From positions 1-12,541 of the forward strand of contig JAGGWT010000058.1 in the NCBI GenBank assembly GCA_021163455.1: 12,541 nt of DNA, written 5' to 3'. Made by a program: the position numbers and the translations under genes. Below the pieces are notes generated by a model. It made no database searches, had not been told where the DNA came from, and saw only the letters and a list, made by a program, of their open reading frames with translations. Positions 1 through 7,365 of the stretch are shown one piece after another (within the stretch, counting starts at the first letter, position 1; each line of letters starts with the position of its first letter). This stretch comes from Thermoplasmata archaeon (lineage in GTDB: Archaea > Thermoplasmatota > E2 > DHVEG-1 > B18-G2).

Positions 1-32
1 ACAAGATGCCCGGGCAGTTCTATTTCACCCAT
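1..32 (-). CDS. possible 5' end of a gene running off the left edge
   Basis: Reading the minus strand, an ATG at 32..30 opens a frame MGEIELPGHL that stays open to the window edge. A GGTGAT at 43..38, a perfect match to the archaeal anti-Shine-Dalgarno sequence, ends five bases before the ATG. A T-rich TATA-like stretch (TTTTTTATCC) lies about 34 nt upstream. Only ten codons are visible and I do not recognise the product. The call rests on the ribosome-binding site and could be chance. Confidence 0.35.
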   Translation of the reverse strand, partial: MGEIELPGHL

Positions 33-64
33 CCCCTATCACCAGACCTCACCATGTTATGGAT

Positions 65-79
65 AAAAAAGTTAAAAAA
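65..79 (-). terminator. oligo-T terminator after the DUF89 gene
   Basis: On the minus strand two runs of six T (79..74 and 70..65), separated by AAC, follow the DUF89 stop codon by about 50 bases. Archaeal RNA polymerase terminates at such oligo-T tracts without a hairpin. The site probably ends the elp3-DUF89 transcript. The second run may also form part of a TATA-like element for the possible gene starting at 32. Confidence 0.5.
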
Positions 80-126
80 CTGTCGGTGGAGGATAGCAAA
101 TGGTTTTCGATTTTCGGGAATCGCTT

Positions 127-1005
127 TCATGTAAAGACCTTGAGAATATTGATGTTTGTTTTAACACCAATAGACCTTGCTATTGGTTCACATTTTGTCC
201 TTAGCAGATAGACTATGGGTCTGTAATTGGTTTCAGAAAAAACTTCATAGTTTGCCATACCCTTACATATTATCAGGTCTGTCTCTTCCAGATTTTTCCT
301 CAGATTTTCTGGCATATTCTCTATATCCAGACCCACCGCAAACGTTCCGGTATCCATTATTTCATCAACAACCTCTCTGAATGACAGGTTTTCAGCATCC
401 TCTCTCGTTGCATCCGATAGAACCGGTTCTCCTTTAACAACCAGGGTTAGTTTCAATTCTGGTTTCAATCTTTTTATCTCTCTGCACAGAAGTTTGTCAA
501 AAACGATTTCTCCACAGTTATCTGTGAAAAGGGTTACTCTCCTGGCGTTCAGAAGAATTTCTCTGAATTCATCATAATCGCTGTAACCGAGTCCTTCTCT
601 GTAAAACCTCTCAAAGTCCTTTTCAAGATTTTCTGGCCTGCTGCTTCCGCCCTTTATGCCAAAATCCAGGATATTTCCAATAATTGAGCATACAATGGCA
701 GCCTTGAGGGGGTCACGGGAATTTTTTATGATTGCTTCAACCTTTGGAAGGAGAGAAAGGGCAACTTCGTTACTTCTTCTCTTCATCTCCCTGTATGGGT
801 CTTTACAGTCAAGTGTTTGGTACACTGCTCTGTGAACCTCTGTCGCTATGCTCGCACTGCATCTGGATGGGTCAAACTCCCTTGCAAGGGTTTCCATCGC
901 CTTTACCATCGCCTTTTTTGAGACCTCTCTGTTTTTTCCAGCAAGCTCTATCTCATAGAGACATCTTTTTATCAGGCAGGGAAGGCACTCCGGCTGTATT
1001 TTCAT
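127..1005 (-). CDS. DUF89 family (subfamily I, CxxC-type) damage-control phosphatase-like protein
   Basis: The 292-residue product matches the archaeal/bacterial DUF89 family of metal-dependent phosphatases, some of which are thought to remove damaged or excess phosphorylated metabolites. Visible marks are the N-terminal C7-x2-C10 of subfamily I, GNILDFG at 110-116, the metal-site motif DNCGEIVFD at 162-170 (D162, N163), KGEPVLSDAT at 191-200 followed by D203, and KGMANYE at 248-254. The length is normal and the start MKIQPECLPC is where family members usually begin. It lies 21 bases after the elp3 stop on the same strand, so the two are probably cotranscribed, although a weak TATA-like GATTAAAG sits about 29 nt before the start. 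The family is confident; the actual substrate is unknown and cannot be read from the sequence. Confidence 0.88.
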   Translation of the reverse strand: MKIQPECLPCLIKRCLYEIELAGKNREVSKKAMVKAMETLAREFDPSRCSASIATEVHRAVYQTLDCKDPYREMKRRSNEVALSLLPKVEAIIKNSRDPLKAAIVCSIIGNILDFGIKGGSSRPENLEKDFERFYREGLGYSDYDEFREILLNARRVTLFTDNCGEIVFDKLLCREIKRLKPELKLTLVVKGEPVLSDATREDAENLSFREVVDEIMDTGTFAVGLDIENMPENLRKNLEETDLIICKGMANYEVFSETNYRPIVYLLRTKCEPIARSIGVKTNINILKVFT

Positions 1006-1026
1006 AGAAGCAGGAATCCACTTTCT

Positions 1027-2601
1027 CTACTTTAATCTCTTGCTCATGTAAAATCCATCGTCGCTGTAACCGAGTTTCCTGTAATATTCTTTGACTCCAA
1101 CTCCGCTGAGAACGAGTATTTTCCTGCAGTCAAAATCTTCCACCGCTATTTTTTCCGCCTCCATCATCAATGCTCTGCCAATACCCCTGTGCTGAACAGC
1201 AAGCGTTGATCTTTTTCCTATCTCGATCTCTCTCCCAACAACCCTGAGTTCTCTCACTATCATCGAACTTGTCTCAGCCACTTCTTTTATGTATGGGTTG
1301 CCTGGCATCCTCAATCTCAGGTATCCAAACAGTACATCGCTATGCCTGTCTTCAAATGAGAGAAAAACCTCTTCTCCCCCACTTGCGATGTAATCTATCC
1401 TGTTTATCCTCGCTCTCTCGATATCTCCCTCCGCATCGGTGCGCCCGGCTTCTCTGCATCTTATGCATCTGCATCTCATTCCCTTACTCTGCATGTACTC
1501 TCTCACAAGCTGTCTCAGGTTACTCTCCTTTACCCCTGCTTCGATTTTGTGCGAAGGAACATCTCTCTCTATTCTCTGAATCCTTATCCATTCCGGCACC
1601 ATGCTCTTGACCCTCGAAAGAAGGTTTATGACCTCCATAGTATCCAGTGGGATGTATTCCTTTTTCTTCCACATCTCGTAAAGTTTAGTTCCATCTATGA
1701 CAAGGGTTGGGTATATCTTTAACATATCTGGTCGGAATCTCGGGTCCTCAAAAATCGTTTTGAAGGTCTCCATGTCCAGATTTGGATCTGAGCCGGGTAG
1801 ACCGGGCATTATGTGGTAGCACACCTTCAGACCAGCATCCTTGGCCAGTTTTGTTGCAAGTATGGAATCGTATACCGTATGACCTCTTTCCATTTTTTCA
1901 AGTATGAAATCGAATACTGTCTGCACACCGAGTTCAACACGTGTTGCACCGAATCTCAACATCTCTTCTATATGATTTACTCTGCACCAGTCCGGTCTGG
2001 TTTCTATGGTCAATCCTATGCATCTTGATTCTGCGGTTTCGTTCTTTTTCTTCGCCTCTTCGAGATTTTTACTATCAGAGTTGTTCATCGCATCATAGCA
2101 TCTCTTTATGAACCACTCCTTGTAAAACGGATCTCTTGCTGGAAATGTACCACCCATCACTATGAAATCTATCTTATCAACAGGATGACCTATCTCTCTG
2201 AGTTGTTCTATCCTGCTTCTGGTCTGCAAATAAGGGTCAAATCTGTTGCTGATTGCTCTCATCGTTGCCGGCTCATATCCAGTATAGCTCTGTGGAGTGT
2301 TTATGTCCACGCCGCCGGGACATGGTATACATCTACCATGCGGGCATCTTTCTGGAGAAGTCATCACGGCAACAACAGAAACCCCGGACAGGGTTCTGGT
2401 TGGTTTTTTCTTTAAGATTTCTATGAATTCCTCTTTTTTCATGTTATCCGGTATTCTTTTCAGTATCTCGCTGTCCGGGGGAATCTTATCAAGATTGTAT
2501 AGTTTACACAATCGCAATTTTCTACGATGAAGGTCTTTCTTTGACTTTATTCTGCCTTTTCGGATTTCTTCGATTATCTCTCTGTAGAAATTCTCTATCA
2601 T
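1027..2601 (-). CDS. elp3: Elp3 family tRNA uridine-34 modification enzyme (radical SAM / acetyltransferase)
   Basis: The 524-residue product has the whole Elp3 layout. Archaeal Elp3 acts alone on the wobble uridine of tRNA, making the carboxymethyl-type modification from acetyl-CoA by radical chemistry. The radical SAM domain carries C86-x4-C91-x2-C94 (CPHGRCIPCPGG) for the 4Fe-4S cluster, then MGGTFPAR at 149-156, ETRPDW at 200-205, ELGVQT at 223-228, HIMPGLPG at 263-270 and KIYPTLVI at 295-302. A cysteine cluster at C377, C379 and C382 is the expected zinc site. The C-terminal GNAT domain shows RELRVVG at 450-456, the acetyl-CoA loop QHRGIGRALM at 470-479, and EYYRKLGY at 505-512. A TATA-like element about 31 nt upstream and the absence of a Shine-Dalgarno site suggest a leaderless mRNA. 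The DUF89 gene follows in the same direction. Confidence 0.97.
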   Translation of the reverse strand: MIENFYREIIEEIRKGRIKSKKDLHRRKLRLCKLYNLDKIPPDSEILKRIPDNMKKEEFIEILKKKPTRTLSGVSVVAVMTSPERCPHGRCIPCPGGVDINTPQSYTGYEPATMRAISNRFDPYLQTRSRIEQLREIGHPVDKIDFIVMGGTFPARDPFYKEWFIKRCYDAMNNSDSKNLEEAKKKNETAESRCIGLTIETRPDWCRVNHIEEMLRFGATRVELGVQTVFDFILEKMERGHTVYDSILATKLAKDAGLKVCYHIMPGLPGSDPNLDMETFKTIFEDPRFRPDMLKIYPTLVIDGTKLYEMWKKKEYIPLDTMEVINLLSRVKSMVPEWIRIQRIERDVPSHKIEAGVKESNLRQLVREYMQSKGMRCRCIRCREAGRTDAEGDIERARINRIDYIASGGEEVFLSFEDRHSDVLFGYLRLRMPGNPYIKEVAETSSMIVRELRVVGREIEIGKRSTLAVQHRGIGRALMMEAEKIAVEDFDCRKILVLSGVGVKEYYRKLGYSDDGFYMSKRLK

Positions 2602-2628
2602 TTCTGGTAAAATAAGATTGATAAAGGG

Positions 2629-2635
2629 ATATAAT
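2629..2635 (-). promoter_or_regulatory. TATA box of elp3
   Basis: The minus strand reads GATTATATCCC here, centred about 31 nt before the elp3 ATG. With archaeal initiation about 25 nt downstream, the transcript would begin only a few bases before the ATG. No Shine-Dalgarno site is present, which fits a leaderless start. Confidence 0.55.
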
Positions 2636-2713
2636 CTTTTCTACCCTTACACCGGGTTCAAAATCAGCGTAGAGATGGATGCACTGATAAAGTCTAATAT
2701 TTCCAAGAAAGAT

Positions 2714-2723
2714 TTTATAAATA
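2714..2723 (+). promoter_or_regulatory. TATA box of rpl10e
   Basis: TTTATAAATA is a near-ideal archaeal TATA box, preceded by purine-rich AAGAAAGA that could serve as the TFB recognition element. It is centred about 39 nt before the ATG, so the predicted mRNA has a leader of about 15 nt that contains the Shine-Dalgarno site. The 156-base space between elp3 and rpl10e holds both divergent promoters. In the middle I see no gene. Confidence 0.7.
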
Positions 2724-2745
2724 AGGAACTGTTTCGGGATTCATC

Positions 2746-2751
2746 AGGTGA
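2746..2751 (+). promoter_or_regulatory. Shine-Dalgarno site of rpl10e
   Basis: AGGTGA, complementary to the 3' end of archaeal 16S rRNA, ends six bases before the rpl10e ATG. It is the clearest ribosome-binding site of a complete gene in the window and fixes that start. Confidence 0.75.
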
Positions 2752-2757
2752 AGGTTT

Positions 2758-3258
2758 ATGGCAAGGAAACCCGGCAGAATGTATAGAGAAATAAGAGGAC
2801 AGATAACAACGAGAAAGGAGTATCTAAAGGGAGTGCCAAATCCAAAAATAACACAATTCGACATGGGTAACAGAAGAGAGAGTTTTCCTGTCAAGATATC
2901 TCTCCTCGCTGAGGAGGCTTGCAATATAAGACACAACGCTTTAGATGCGGCTCGTGTGGCTGCAAACAGATACATGGAGAAATCCGTGGGTGTCTCCAAC
3001 TACCATCTGAAGGTTAGAGTGTATCCGCATGTGATACTGAGGGAGAACAAACAGGCAACAGGAGCAGGCGCAGACAGAGTTTCACAGGGAATGAGAAAAG
3101 CATATGGAAAACCTGTTGGGACTGCAGCAAGAGTGAAACCAAATCAACCTGTAATATCCATAGAAACCAAGCCGCAGTTTATAGAGAAGGCAAAAGAAGC
3201 TTTAAGAAGGGCCGGGATGAAGATTCCTTCTCCATTCCGTATAGTTGTTGAAACTTAA
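2758..3258 (+). CDS. rpl10e: 50S ribosomal protein L10e (uL16)
   Basis: The 166-residue protein is the archaeal/eukaryotic form of uL16 (L10e), a large-subunit protein near the peptidyl-transferase centre and the A-site tRNA. The sequence follows the family end to end: [11 protein letters not shown] at 2-12, the [15 protein letters not shown] segment, [17 protein letters not shown], then [20 protein letters not shown] and GTAARV, and a C-terminal [22 protein letters not shown]. Nothing is missing and the length is usual. It stands alone on the plus strand with its own TATA box and Shine-Dalgarno site, as expected for a strongly expressed gene. Its TAA stop is interlocked with the stop of the converging M50 protease gene. 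Confidence 0.98.
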   Translation: MARKPGRMYREIRGQITTRKEYLKGVPNPKITQFDMGNRRESFPVKISLLAEEACNIRHNALDAARVAANRYMEKSVGVSNYHLKVRVYPHVILRENKQATGAGADRVSQGMRKAYGKPVGTAARVKPNQPVISIETKPQFIEKAKEALRRAGMKIPSPFRIVVET

Positions 3259-4619
3259 GCTCGGTGAAGTAGCGGAAAGAGATATTTTAGCAAAAGTGGG
3301 TATATAACGAGAAAGAATATCAGAAGAGAAAGTGCCGTCATGGTGTATCTTGTTATTTTTTCTCTGCTCTTTTTATTGACAGGAAATCTTTCCAGTAATC
3401 CGCCAAGTAAATCCTGCATCAGATAACCACCATCCAGAGGAATCATCGGCAGAGCATTGAAAATGGCTATGGCAAAATTCAGCCAGAATATCCAGAAAAC
3501 CAGATTGGTGAGTGACCAGAATACTCCAGGACAACCTGCAAACATACCATTTACTCTGAAAAACCTGATGTAGGGGTCTGTTATGGGATTGTACCCACCT
3601 CTGATGGGACTCAAGGGCATCGCATAGAGATAGAATATACCCTCTGGGAATCTTTTGAGTGGATTCTTGAGTACAGCGAGTATTTCTTTGTAATCTGTTG
3701 TTGCTACGATTCCAAGAAAACCTTTACCCTTATCATCGCTTACATTTGTAAAGGCGAATCTATCAGCCAGGGTTACATCTCCTTTTATGATTTTACCATT
3801 CTTGTAGAATGTTATTGATACATTCTGACCGGCATGGGTTCTGTTCATTACATCAAGAAAGTCATCGATGTCCTTGATGGGAGTACTATTGATTTCCATT
3901 ATTATGGAACCGAAATCGAGACCTATCATCTGAGCAGGAGAATCCTTCACTATGTATGCAACCCCTATCCCATCTGCAGCAATATTCACCGAACCCATCA
4001 GCGCGGTTGAGAATATGAGCAATGAAATGATGGATATGAAAAAATTCATCGCCGGGCCGGAGGCGAAGACCCTCATTCTCTTTCTCCTTTCGATCTTATC
4101 GAGTTGCTCCTCGTCCGGTTCAACAAAAGCACCCACAGGAATTATGAATGCAAGAATACCCAGACTCTTTATGTCTACACCTGATGATGATGCACTTATT
4201 CCGTGTGAGAATTCGTGAAACACGACCGCTATAATTATGGCGATTATGGTATATCCAATAGGCAGCAGAGGATTTATGCCGGGTATAACAAGAACCATAT
4301 TGACCTCTGGCAACTTCTCCACGATTTCTTTGGTAATATGGCTGCCAAGCCACCAGAATTGCCATACCAGCAGTAGAACAACGGCGATCATGCTCAGGAA
4401 ACATATAACGACCCCTATATCTCCAAACCACGACCAGAATCTCCTGAATCTGGATAATCTGTGAATAGATTTTTTTCCTCTCTCAGTTTTTATCATGAGA
4501 AAGGGACCATAAAGAGATATGTTGTGCCTTTCCAGTATCTTCTTTTTATCCAGAAAGATTACAATCCCGAGATAGAGGGCAATCAGTATGACCAGATATA
4601 CCAGTGTTATCGGAAACAC
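3255..4619 (-). CDS. site-2 protease family (M50) intramembrane zinc metalloprotease with PDZ domain
   Basis: The 454-residue polytopic membrane protein cleaves, by family knowledge, transmembrane segments of substrate proteins inside the membrane. Seen here: an N-terminal membrane segment at about 3-23; another at 68-90; the catalytic HEFSH motif (H135, E136, H139) in a segment at about 119-145; GPAMNFF at 188-194; a PDZ-like domain at about 215-285; and [11 protein letters not shown] at 388-398, whose D396 is the third zinc ligand. Further membrane segments lie at about 372-395 and 425-448. The start is GTG at 4619..4617; an in-frame TAA lies six codons upstream and no ATG intervenes, so GTG is the best choice. 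It follows folP by 24 bases on the same strand and may also have its own promoter. The substrate is unknown. Confidence 0.93.
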   Translation of the reverse strand: MFPITLVYLVILIALYLGIVIFLDKKKILERHNISLYGPFLMIKTERGKKSIHRLSRFRRFWSWFGDIGVVICFLSMIAVVLLLVWQFWWLGSHITKEIVEKLPEVNMVLVIPGINPLLPIGYTIIAIIIAVVFHEFSHGISASSSGVDIKSLGILAFIIPVGAFVEPDEEQLDKIERRKRMRVFASGPAMNFFISIISLLIFSTALMGSVNIAADGIGVAYIVKDSPAQMIGLDFGSIIMEINSTPIKDIDDFLDVMNRTHAGQNVSITFYKNGKIIKGDVTLADRFAFTNVSDDKGKGFLGIVATTDYKEILAVLKNPLKRFPEGIFYLYAMPLSPIRGGYNPITDPYIRFFRVNGMFAGCPGVFWSLTNLVFWIFWLNFAIAIFNALPMIPLDGGYLMQDLLGGLLERFPVNKKSREKITRYTMTALSLLIFFLVIYPLLLKYLFPLLHRA

Positions 4620-4640
4620 AGGCAGAAATATGGTTTATCG

Positions 4641-4648
4641 TTATTAAA
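4641..4648 (-). promoter_or_regulatory. TATA-like element of the M50 protease gene, inside the folP 3' end
   Basis: The minus strand reads TTTAATAA, overlapping the folP stop codon (4646..4644). It is centred about 26 nt before the GTG start of the protease, the spacing expected for a leaderless transcript. No Shine-Dalgarno site is present in the 24-base gap. Confidence 0.4.
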
Positions 4649-5507
4649 TCTGCGTTTTCCTGATAATACTGTCCACAAGTTTCAAACATCTTTTTGTTTC
4701 CATCACATCATGTACTCTAACTATATCGGCACCGTTTACGGCAGAAAGAGCAACAGCAGCAAGGGTTCCTTCGAGCCTCTGGTTAACCGGAAGAGGATTT
4801 CTACCATCTGAACAAACGTTTCCAATGAATGTTTTCCTTGATGGACCCACAAGTATTGGAGAGTCCAGTACTTTCAGTTCCCTCAATCTCCTTATAATCT
4901 CACAGTTATCCTCTATACCCTCACCGGTTCTCTTACCGAATCCTATACCTGGGTCTATGATAATTTTTTCCTCATCAATACCACTATTCACAGCAAATTT
5001 CTTCCTCTCATGCAGAAAGGAGACTATTTCATGCATAACGTCATCGTAATGAGGATTCTTCTGCATATCTTTGGGTGTACCCTTCATGTGCATCAAAACG
5101 ACAGGAACGTCATACTCTCTGACCACTCTCACCATCCTAGAATCAAACCTGAGAGCACTGATATCGTTCACCATCGCGGCGCCGGCTTTAATTGCGGCTT
5201 CCGCCACTTCTGATTTGTAGGTGTCTATGGATACAGGAATGCTGAGTTTATCGCAGATTTCTTCAAGAACTGGTTTGACTCTTTTCAGTTCCTCATCTGC
5301 GCTGACTCTTTCAGAGCCGGGTCTTGTTGATTCTCCACCAACATCTATGATATCCGCACCCTGAGCTTGCATCTCCAGAGCCCTCTCCACCGCTCTCTCC
5401 GGGTCGAGGTATTTTCCGCCATCTGAGAAACTATCTGGTGTGACGTTCAGTATGCCCATGATATAGGTTTTTTCTCCCCATCTGAAAACCTTTTTTCCTA
5501 TCCTCAT
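4644..5507 (-). CDS. folP: dihydropteroate synthase, catalytic TIM-barrel domain only
   Basis: FolP joins the pterin pyrophosphate to p-aminobenzoate (or a related arylamine) to make dihydropteroate, the precursor of folate or a folate-like C1 carrier. The 287-residue product shows every motif of the bacterial-type enzyme: MGILNVTPDSFSDGG at 17-31 (N21 as metal ligand), DVGGESTRPG at 55-64, SIDT at 93-96, NDISA at 114-118, DPGIGFGK at 185-192, GPSRKTF at 221-227 (K225), EGTLAA at 246-251, and RVHD at 264-267. It begins where short DHPS enzymes begin and lacks the extra N-terminal domain of about 120 residues found in long versions, for example in clostridia. That domain appears as a separate gene at 8564-8929. 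The M50 protease follows by 24 bases. Upstream lies the acyltransferase gene, 45 bases away. Confidence 0.95.
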   Translation of the reverse strand: MRIGKKVFRWGEKTYIMGILNVTPDSFSDGGKYLDPERAVERALEMQAQGADIIDVGGESTRPGSERVSADEELKRVKPVLEEICDKLSIPVSIDTYKSEVAEAAIKAGAAMVNDISALRFDSRMVRVVREYDVPVVLMHMKGTPKDMQKNPHYDDVMHEIVSFLHERKKFAVNSGIDEEKIIIDPGIGFGKRTGEGIEDNCEIIRRLRELKVLDSPILVGPSRKTFIGNVCSDGRNPLPVNQRLEGTLAAVALSAVNGADIVRVHDVMETKRCLKLVDSIIRKTQI

Positions 5508-5512
5508 AACCT

Positions 5513-5518
5513 AAAAAA
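5513..5518 (-). terminator. T6 run between the acyltransferase gene and folP
   Basis: The 45-base gap holds a run of six T on the minus strand, which could end the acyltransferase transcript. A weak TATA-like GTTAAAA at 5547..5541 lies about 37 nt before the folP ATG and could start a short-leader folP transcript. Both calls are tentative. Confidence 0.25.
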
Positions 5519-5552
5519 TGAATGGAAATCCACTACATGATTTTAACTATCT

Positions 5553-6266
5553 CTATTGTCTCTCGCCTATCTCCCTGACGGGTATTCCAACGTATATCCT
5601 GTTCCTCCTCAGAACTTTGTTTTTTGGTACAAGGCTCATCGCGCCAACCGTTACATTATCCTCTATAATGACGCCAGGCATTATGAAAGCGGCGCCGCCT
5701 ATGAGACAGTTACTCCCTATCTTTATTTTCTTGATTTTCAATTTCTCCTCGATCAGATGGGCTGTTATGATTGTATATCCGCCTATCAGTGTATTATCAC
5801 CTATCTCCGTTACAAAAGGGTCTTCTATGAGTTCATTTCCCATCAATCTGCAGTTCTTTCCCATTTTCAAGCCGGCAAGACGGAGCAATGCATATCTCAA
5901 GGGAAGGAAATTGATGATGTTCAGTATCTTGAGCGGGGTTCTGTAGAAGATACAGTACAGCGCGTATCTGAAAACGGTTTTATCCCTCAGTGTTATCTCG
6001 TACTCGCCCTCATTTATCTTTCTCTTGAATAGCCAAGCGAACGAGCCAGAAATCAGAGTTACGGTCACCAGAGTGAATAAAAAGTTCAAGAAGACGAGGA
6101 TAGGTAACAGGAAGAAATGAATGTAATTTCTCGGGTTAAACCATCTGATCAGCAACATTGACATGTAGAGTGGTGGAGCAAATGATAAAGAATAAACGAC
6201 CACCGGTATTGCTATAGCCAAGAAGGACCTTGCAACGACCAGCACCCTGTCTGACCTTTCCGCCAT
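5553..6266 (-). CDS. membrane-anchored left-handed beta-helix (hexapeptide) acyltransferase
   Basis: From the start chosen here the product has 237 residues. The N-terminal part holds hydrophobic segments at about 13-42 and 50-80. The C-terminal part, at about 134-225, is a hexapeptide-repeat helix of the CoA-dependent acyltransferase type: IGDNTLIGG at 155-163, TAHLIEE at 168-174 with a candidate catalytic H170, IGSNCLIGG at 183-191, PGVIIEDNVTVGAMSLV at 197-213, and a typical ending VGIPVREIG. Similar domains occur in Pls/PosA-like proteins and at the ends of some peptide-synthetase proteins. An upstream ATG at 6305 would add 13 residues. I prefer 6266 because a TATA-like TTTTAATA lies 29 nt before it, and the longer form would leave only a short gap to the divergent gene. 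Acyl donor and acceptor are unknown; a lipid or glycan is likely from the neighbours. Confidence 0.82.
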   Translation of the reverse strand: MAERSDRVLVVARSFLAIAIPVVVYSLSFAPPLYMSMLLIRWFNPRNYIHFFLLPILVFLNFLFTLVTVTLISGSFAWLFKRKINEGEYEITLRDKTVFRYALYCIFYRTPLKILNIINFLPLRYALLRLAGLKMGKNCRLMGNELIEDPFVTEIGDNTLIGGYTIITAHLIEEKLKIKKIKIGSNCLIGGAAFIMPGVIIEDNVTVGAMSLVPKNKVLRRNRIYVGIPVREIGERQ

Positions 6267-6290
6267 GAAATTTTGATAAAATCGTGAGAG

Positions 6291-6298
6291 TATTAAAA
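6291..6298 (-). promoter_or_regulatory. TATA-like element of the acyltransferase gene
   Basis: The minus strand reads TTTTAATA, centred about 29 nt before the ATG at 6266. The spacing supports a leaderless transcript from that ATG and argues against the start at 6305. Confidence 0.4.
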
Positions 6299-6315
6299 CT
6301 TGCATAATTGCAGCA

Positions 6316-6325
6316 TATTTTTAAA
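6316..6325 (+). promoter_or_regulatory. TATA-like element of the sulfotransferase gene
   Basis: TATTTTTAAA is centred about 31 nt before the ATG at 6352, giving a leaderless or nearly leaderless transcript. No Shine-Dalgarno match precedes that ATG. The element is A/T symmetric and could also drive the opposite strand, where the acyltransferase gene diverges. Confidence 0.45.
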
Positions 6326-6351
6326 CAGGTTTGGCTTTCAATATCAATAAA

Positions 6352-7326
6352 ATGATGGGACAGAATCGCGATGAAAAGTACATAGACCTCATAAAGGACA
6401 TTGATTTTGAGCCCGTCTTTATACTGGGCTTACATCGTTCCGGAACAAGTATTCTCTACAAGATTCTTGCAGCAACGCAGCGTTTCAATGTGGTTACGGC
6501 GTATCACATACTGTACTACGACTCTCTTCTATACAATCACATGATGAAAAGAGAGGAGCAGGCAAAGAGGGAGTTCAACGAATTTTTAAGAGAAAAGAAA
6601 CAGACCGATAGAGTGATAGATAAACTGACGATTTCTGCGGATTTTCCAGAAGAATATGGGTTTCTGCTTGACAGAGTTATACCATCCCGGATAAACAGAA
6701 AAAACCTGCCACTCTTTGTGGAGATGTGCAGAAAGATTCAATTTATCTCAGATAAGAACAAACCGATTCTGCTGAAAAATCCGTGGGATTTCTCAAATTT
6801 CATCTTCATCAAAAAAATGCTCCCCAATTCCAAATTTATTTTTATACACAGACACCCCCTTAAGGTTATAAACTCATCAATGAATACTCTGAGAACCTTA
6901 CTGAAAGAGAAAAGTGTGTACTCTGAACTGCTGTCCGAGATTGTTAAACGGGCACACGAGAATCCTCTTATCATGATAACCGGAGATCTATTGACAGGAA
7001 AGCTGAGCGTGATAGGTTTTATTATCCTCACTGAGATTCTTGCGGGCTCCACGAGATATTTCACAAAAAATATTCATAGAATCAGAAAAGGAATGGATTA
7101 TATCGAAATTAAATACGAGGAGTTGTGCAGACAACCTGATGAAACCGTGACCAGAATTTTCGAGTTCCTTGACATGGAACCCTGCAAGAAATCCTTCGAA
7201 GAGTTTATCAAACCGAGAAAACTCAAACTTCCAAAAGAAATCATCTTTCTCAAGAACTACATTCACGTGAGGTTAAAACATTACTTTTCTCACTGTGGCT
7301 ATGATGTTGAGCCTCATGATATTTAA
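6352..7326 (+). CDS. PAPS-dependent sulfotransferase family protein
   Basis: The 324-residue product (from ATG 6352) belongs to the sulfotransferase family, which moves a sulfo group from PAPS to a sugar, lipid or protein acceptor. The 5'-phosphosulfate loop is GLHRSGTS at 26-33, following the hydrophobic strand FEPVFIL. The 3'-phosphate motif is FIHRHPLKVINSS at 164-176, with R167 and the serines at 175-176. The family's C-terminal pattern (YEEL, then a proline-aspartate, then FLD) is at 255-274. No signal peptide or membrane segment is seen. An in-frame TTG at 6331 would add seven residues, but the TATA spacing favours the ATG; a second ATG follows at once. Hand counts of four 60-base rows give about 35% GC, against about 46% in three rows of trm1/purN, hinting at a separate origin. 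The acceptor is unknown. Confidence 0.85.
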   Translation: MMGQNRDEKYIDLIKDIDFEPVFILGLHRSGTSILYKILAATQRFNVVTAYHILYYDSLLYNHMMKREEQAKREFNEFLREKKQTDRVIDKLTISADFPEEYGFLLDRVIPSRINRKNLPLFVEMCRKIQFISDKNKPILLKNPWDFSNFIFIKKMLPNSKFIFIHRHPLKVINSSMNTLRTLLKEKSVYSELLSEIVKRAHENPLIMITGDLLTGKLSVIGFIILTEILAGSTRYFTKNIHRIRKGMDYIEIKYEELCRQPDETVTRIFEFLDMEPCKKSFEEFIKPRKLKLPKEIIFLKNYIHVRLKHYFSHCGYDVEPHDI

Positions 7327-7335
7327 ACACAATCA

Positions 7336-7343
7336 TATATAAA
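7336..7343 (+). promoter_or_regulatory. TATA box of the glycosyltransferase gene
   Basis: TATATAAA is centred about 26 nt before the ATG at 7366, so transcription should begin at or next to the start codon. There is no Shine-Dalgarno site in the 39-base gap after the sulfotransferase stop. This is the clearest leaderless promoter in the window. Confidence 0.65.
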
Positions 7344-7365
7344 CTCCTTCTGTTATACAAGGTAT

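Noticed and set aside
2641..2675. GGTTCAAAATC in the elp3-rpl10e gap, resembling a tRNA T-loop
   Set aside because: The flanking bases do not form a five-pair T-stem, and no acceptor or anticodon arm can be built around it on either strand.
5508..5552. Remnant of a fused DHPS N-domain or linker just upstream of folP
   Set aside because: The 45 bases contain a T6 run and stops and show no residue pattern of the N-domain; the accessory domain is intact elsewhere.
5556..6032. Plus-strand open frame of 158 codons opposite the acyltransferase gene
   Set aside because: It lies wholly within the hexapeptide acyltransferase gene on the other strand, and its composition (many Y, C, Q) looks like a translation of the reverse strand.
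6331..6351. TTG start adding seven residues to the sulfotransferase
   Set aside because: No Shine-Dalgarno site precedes it and it lies only about 10 nt from the TATA-like element, too close for transcription to start upstream. The ATG at 6352 has the expected spacing.
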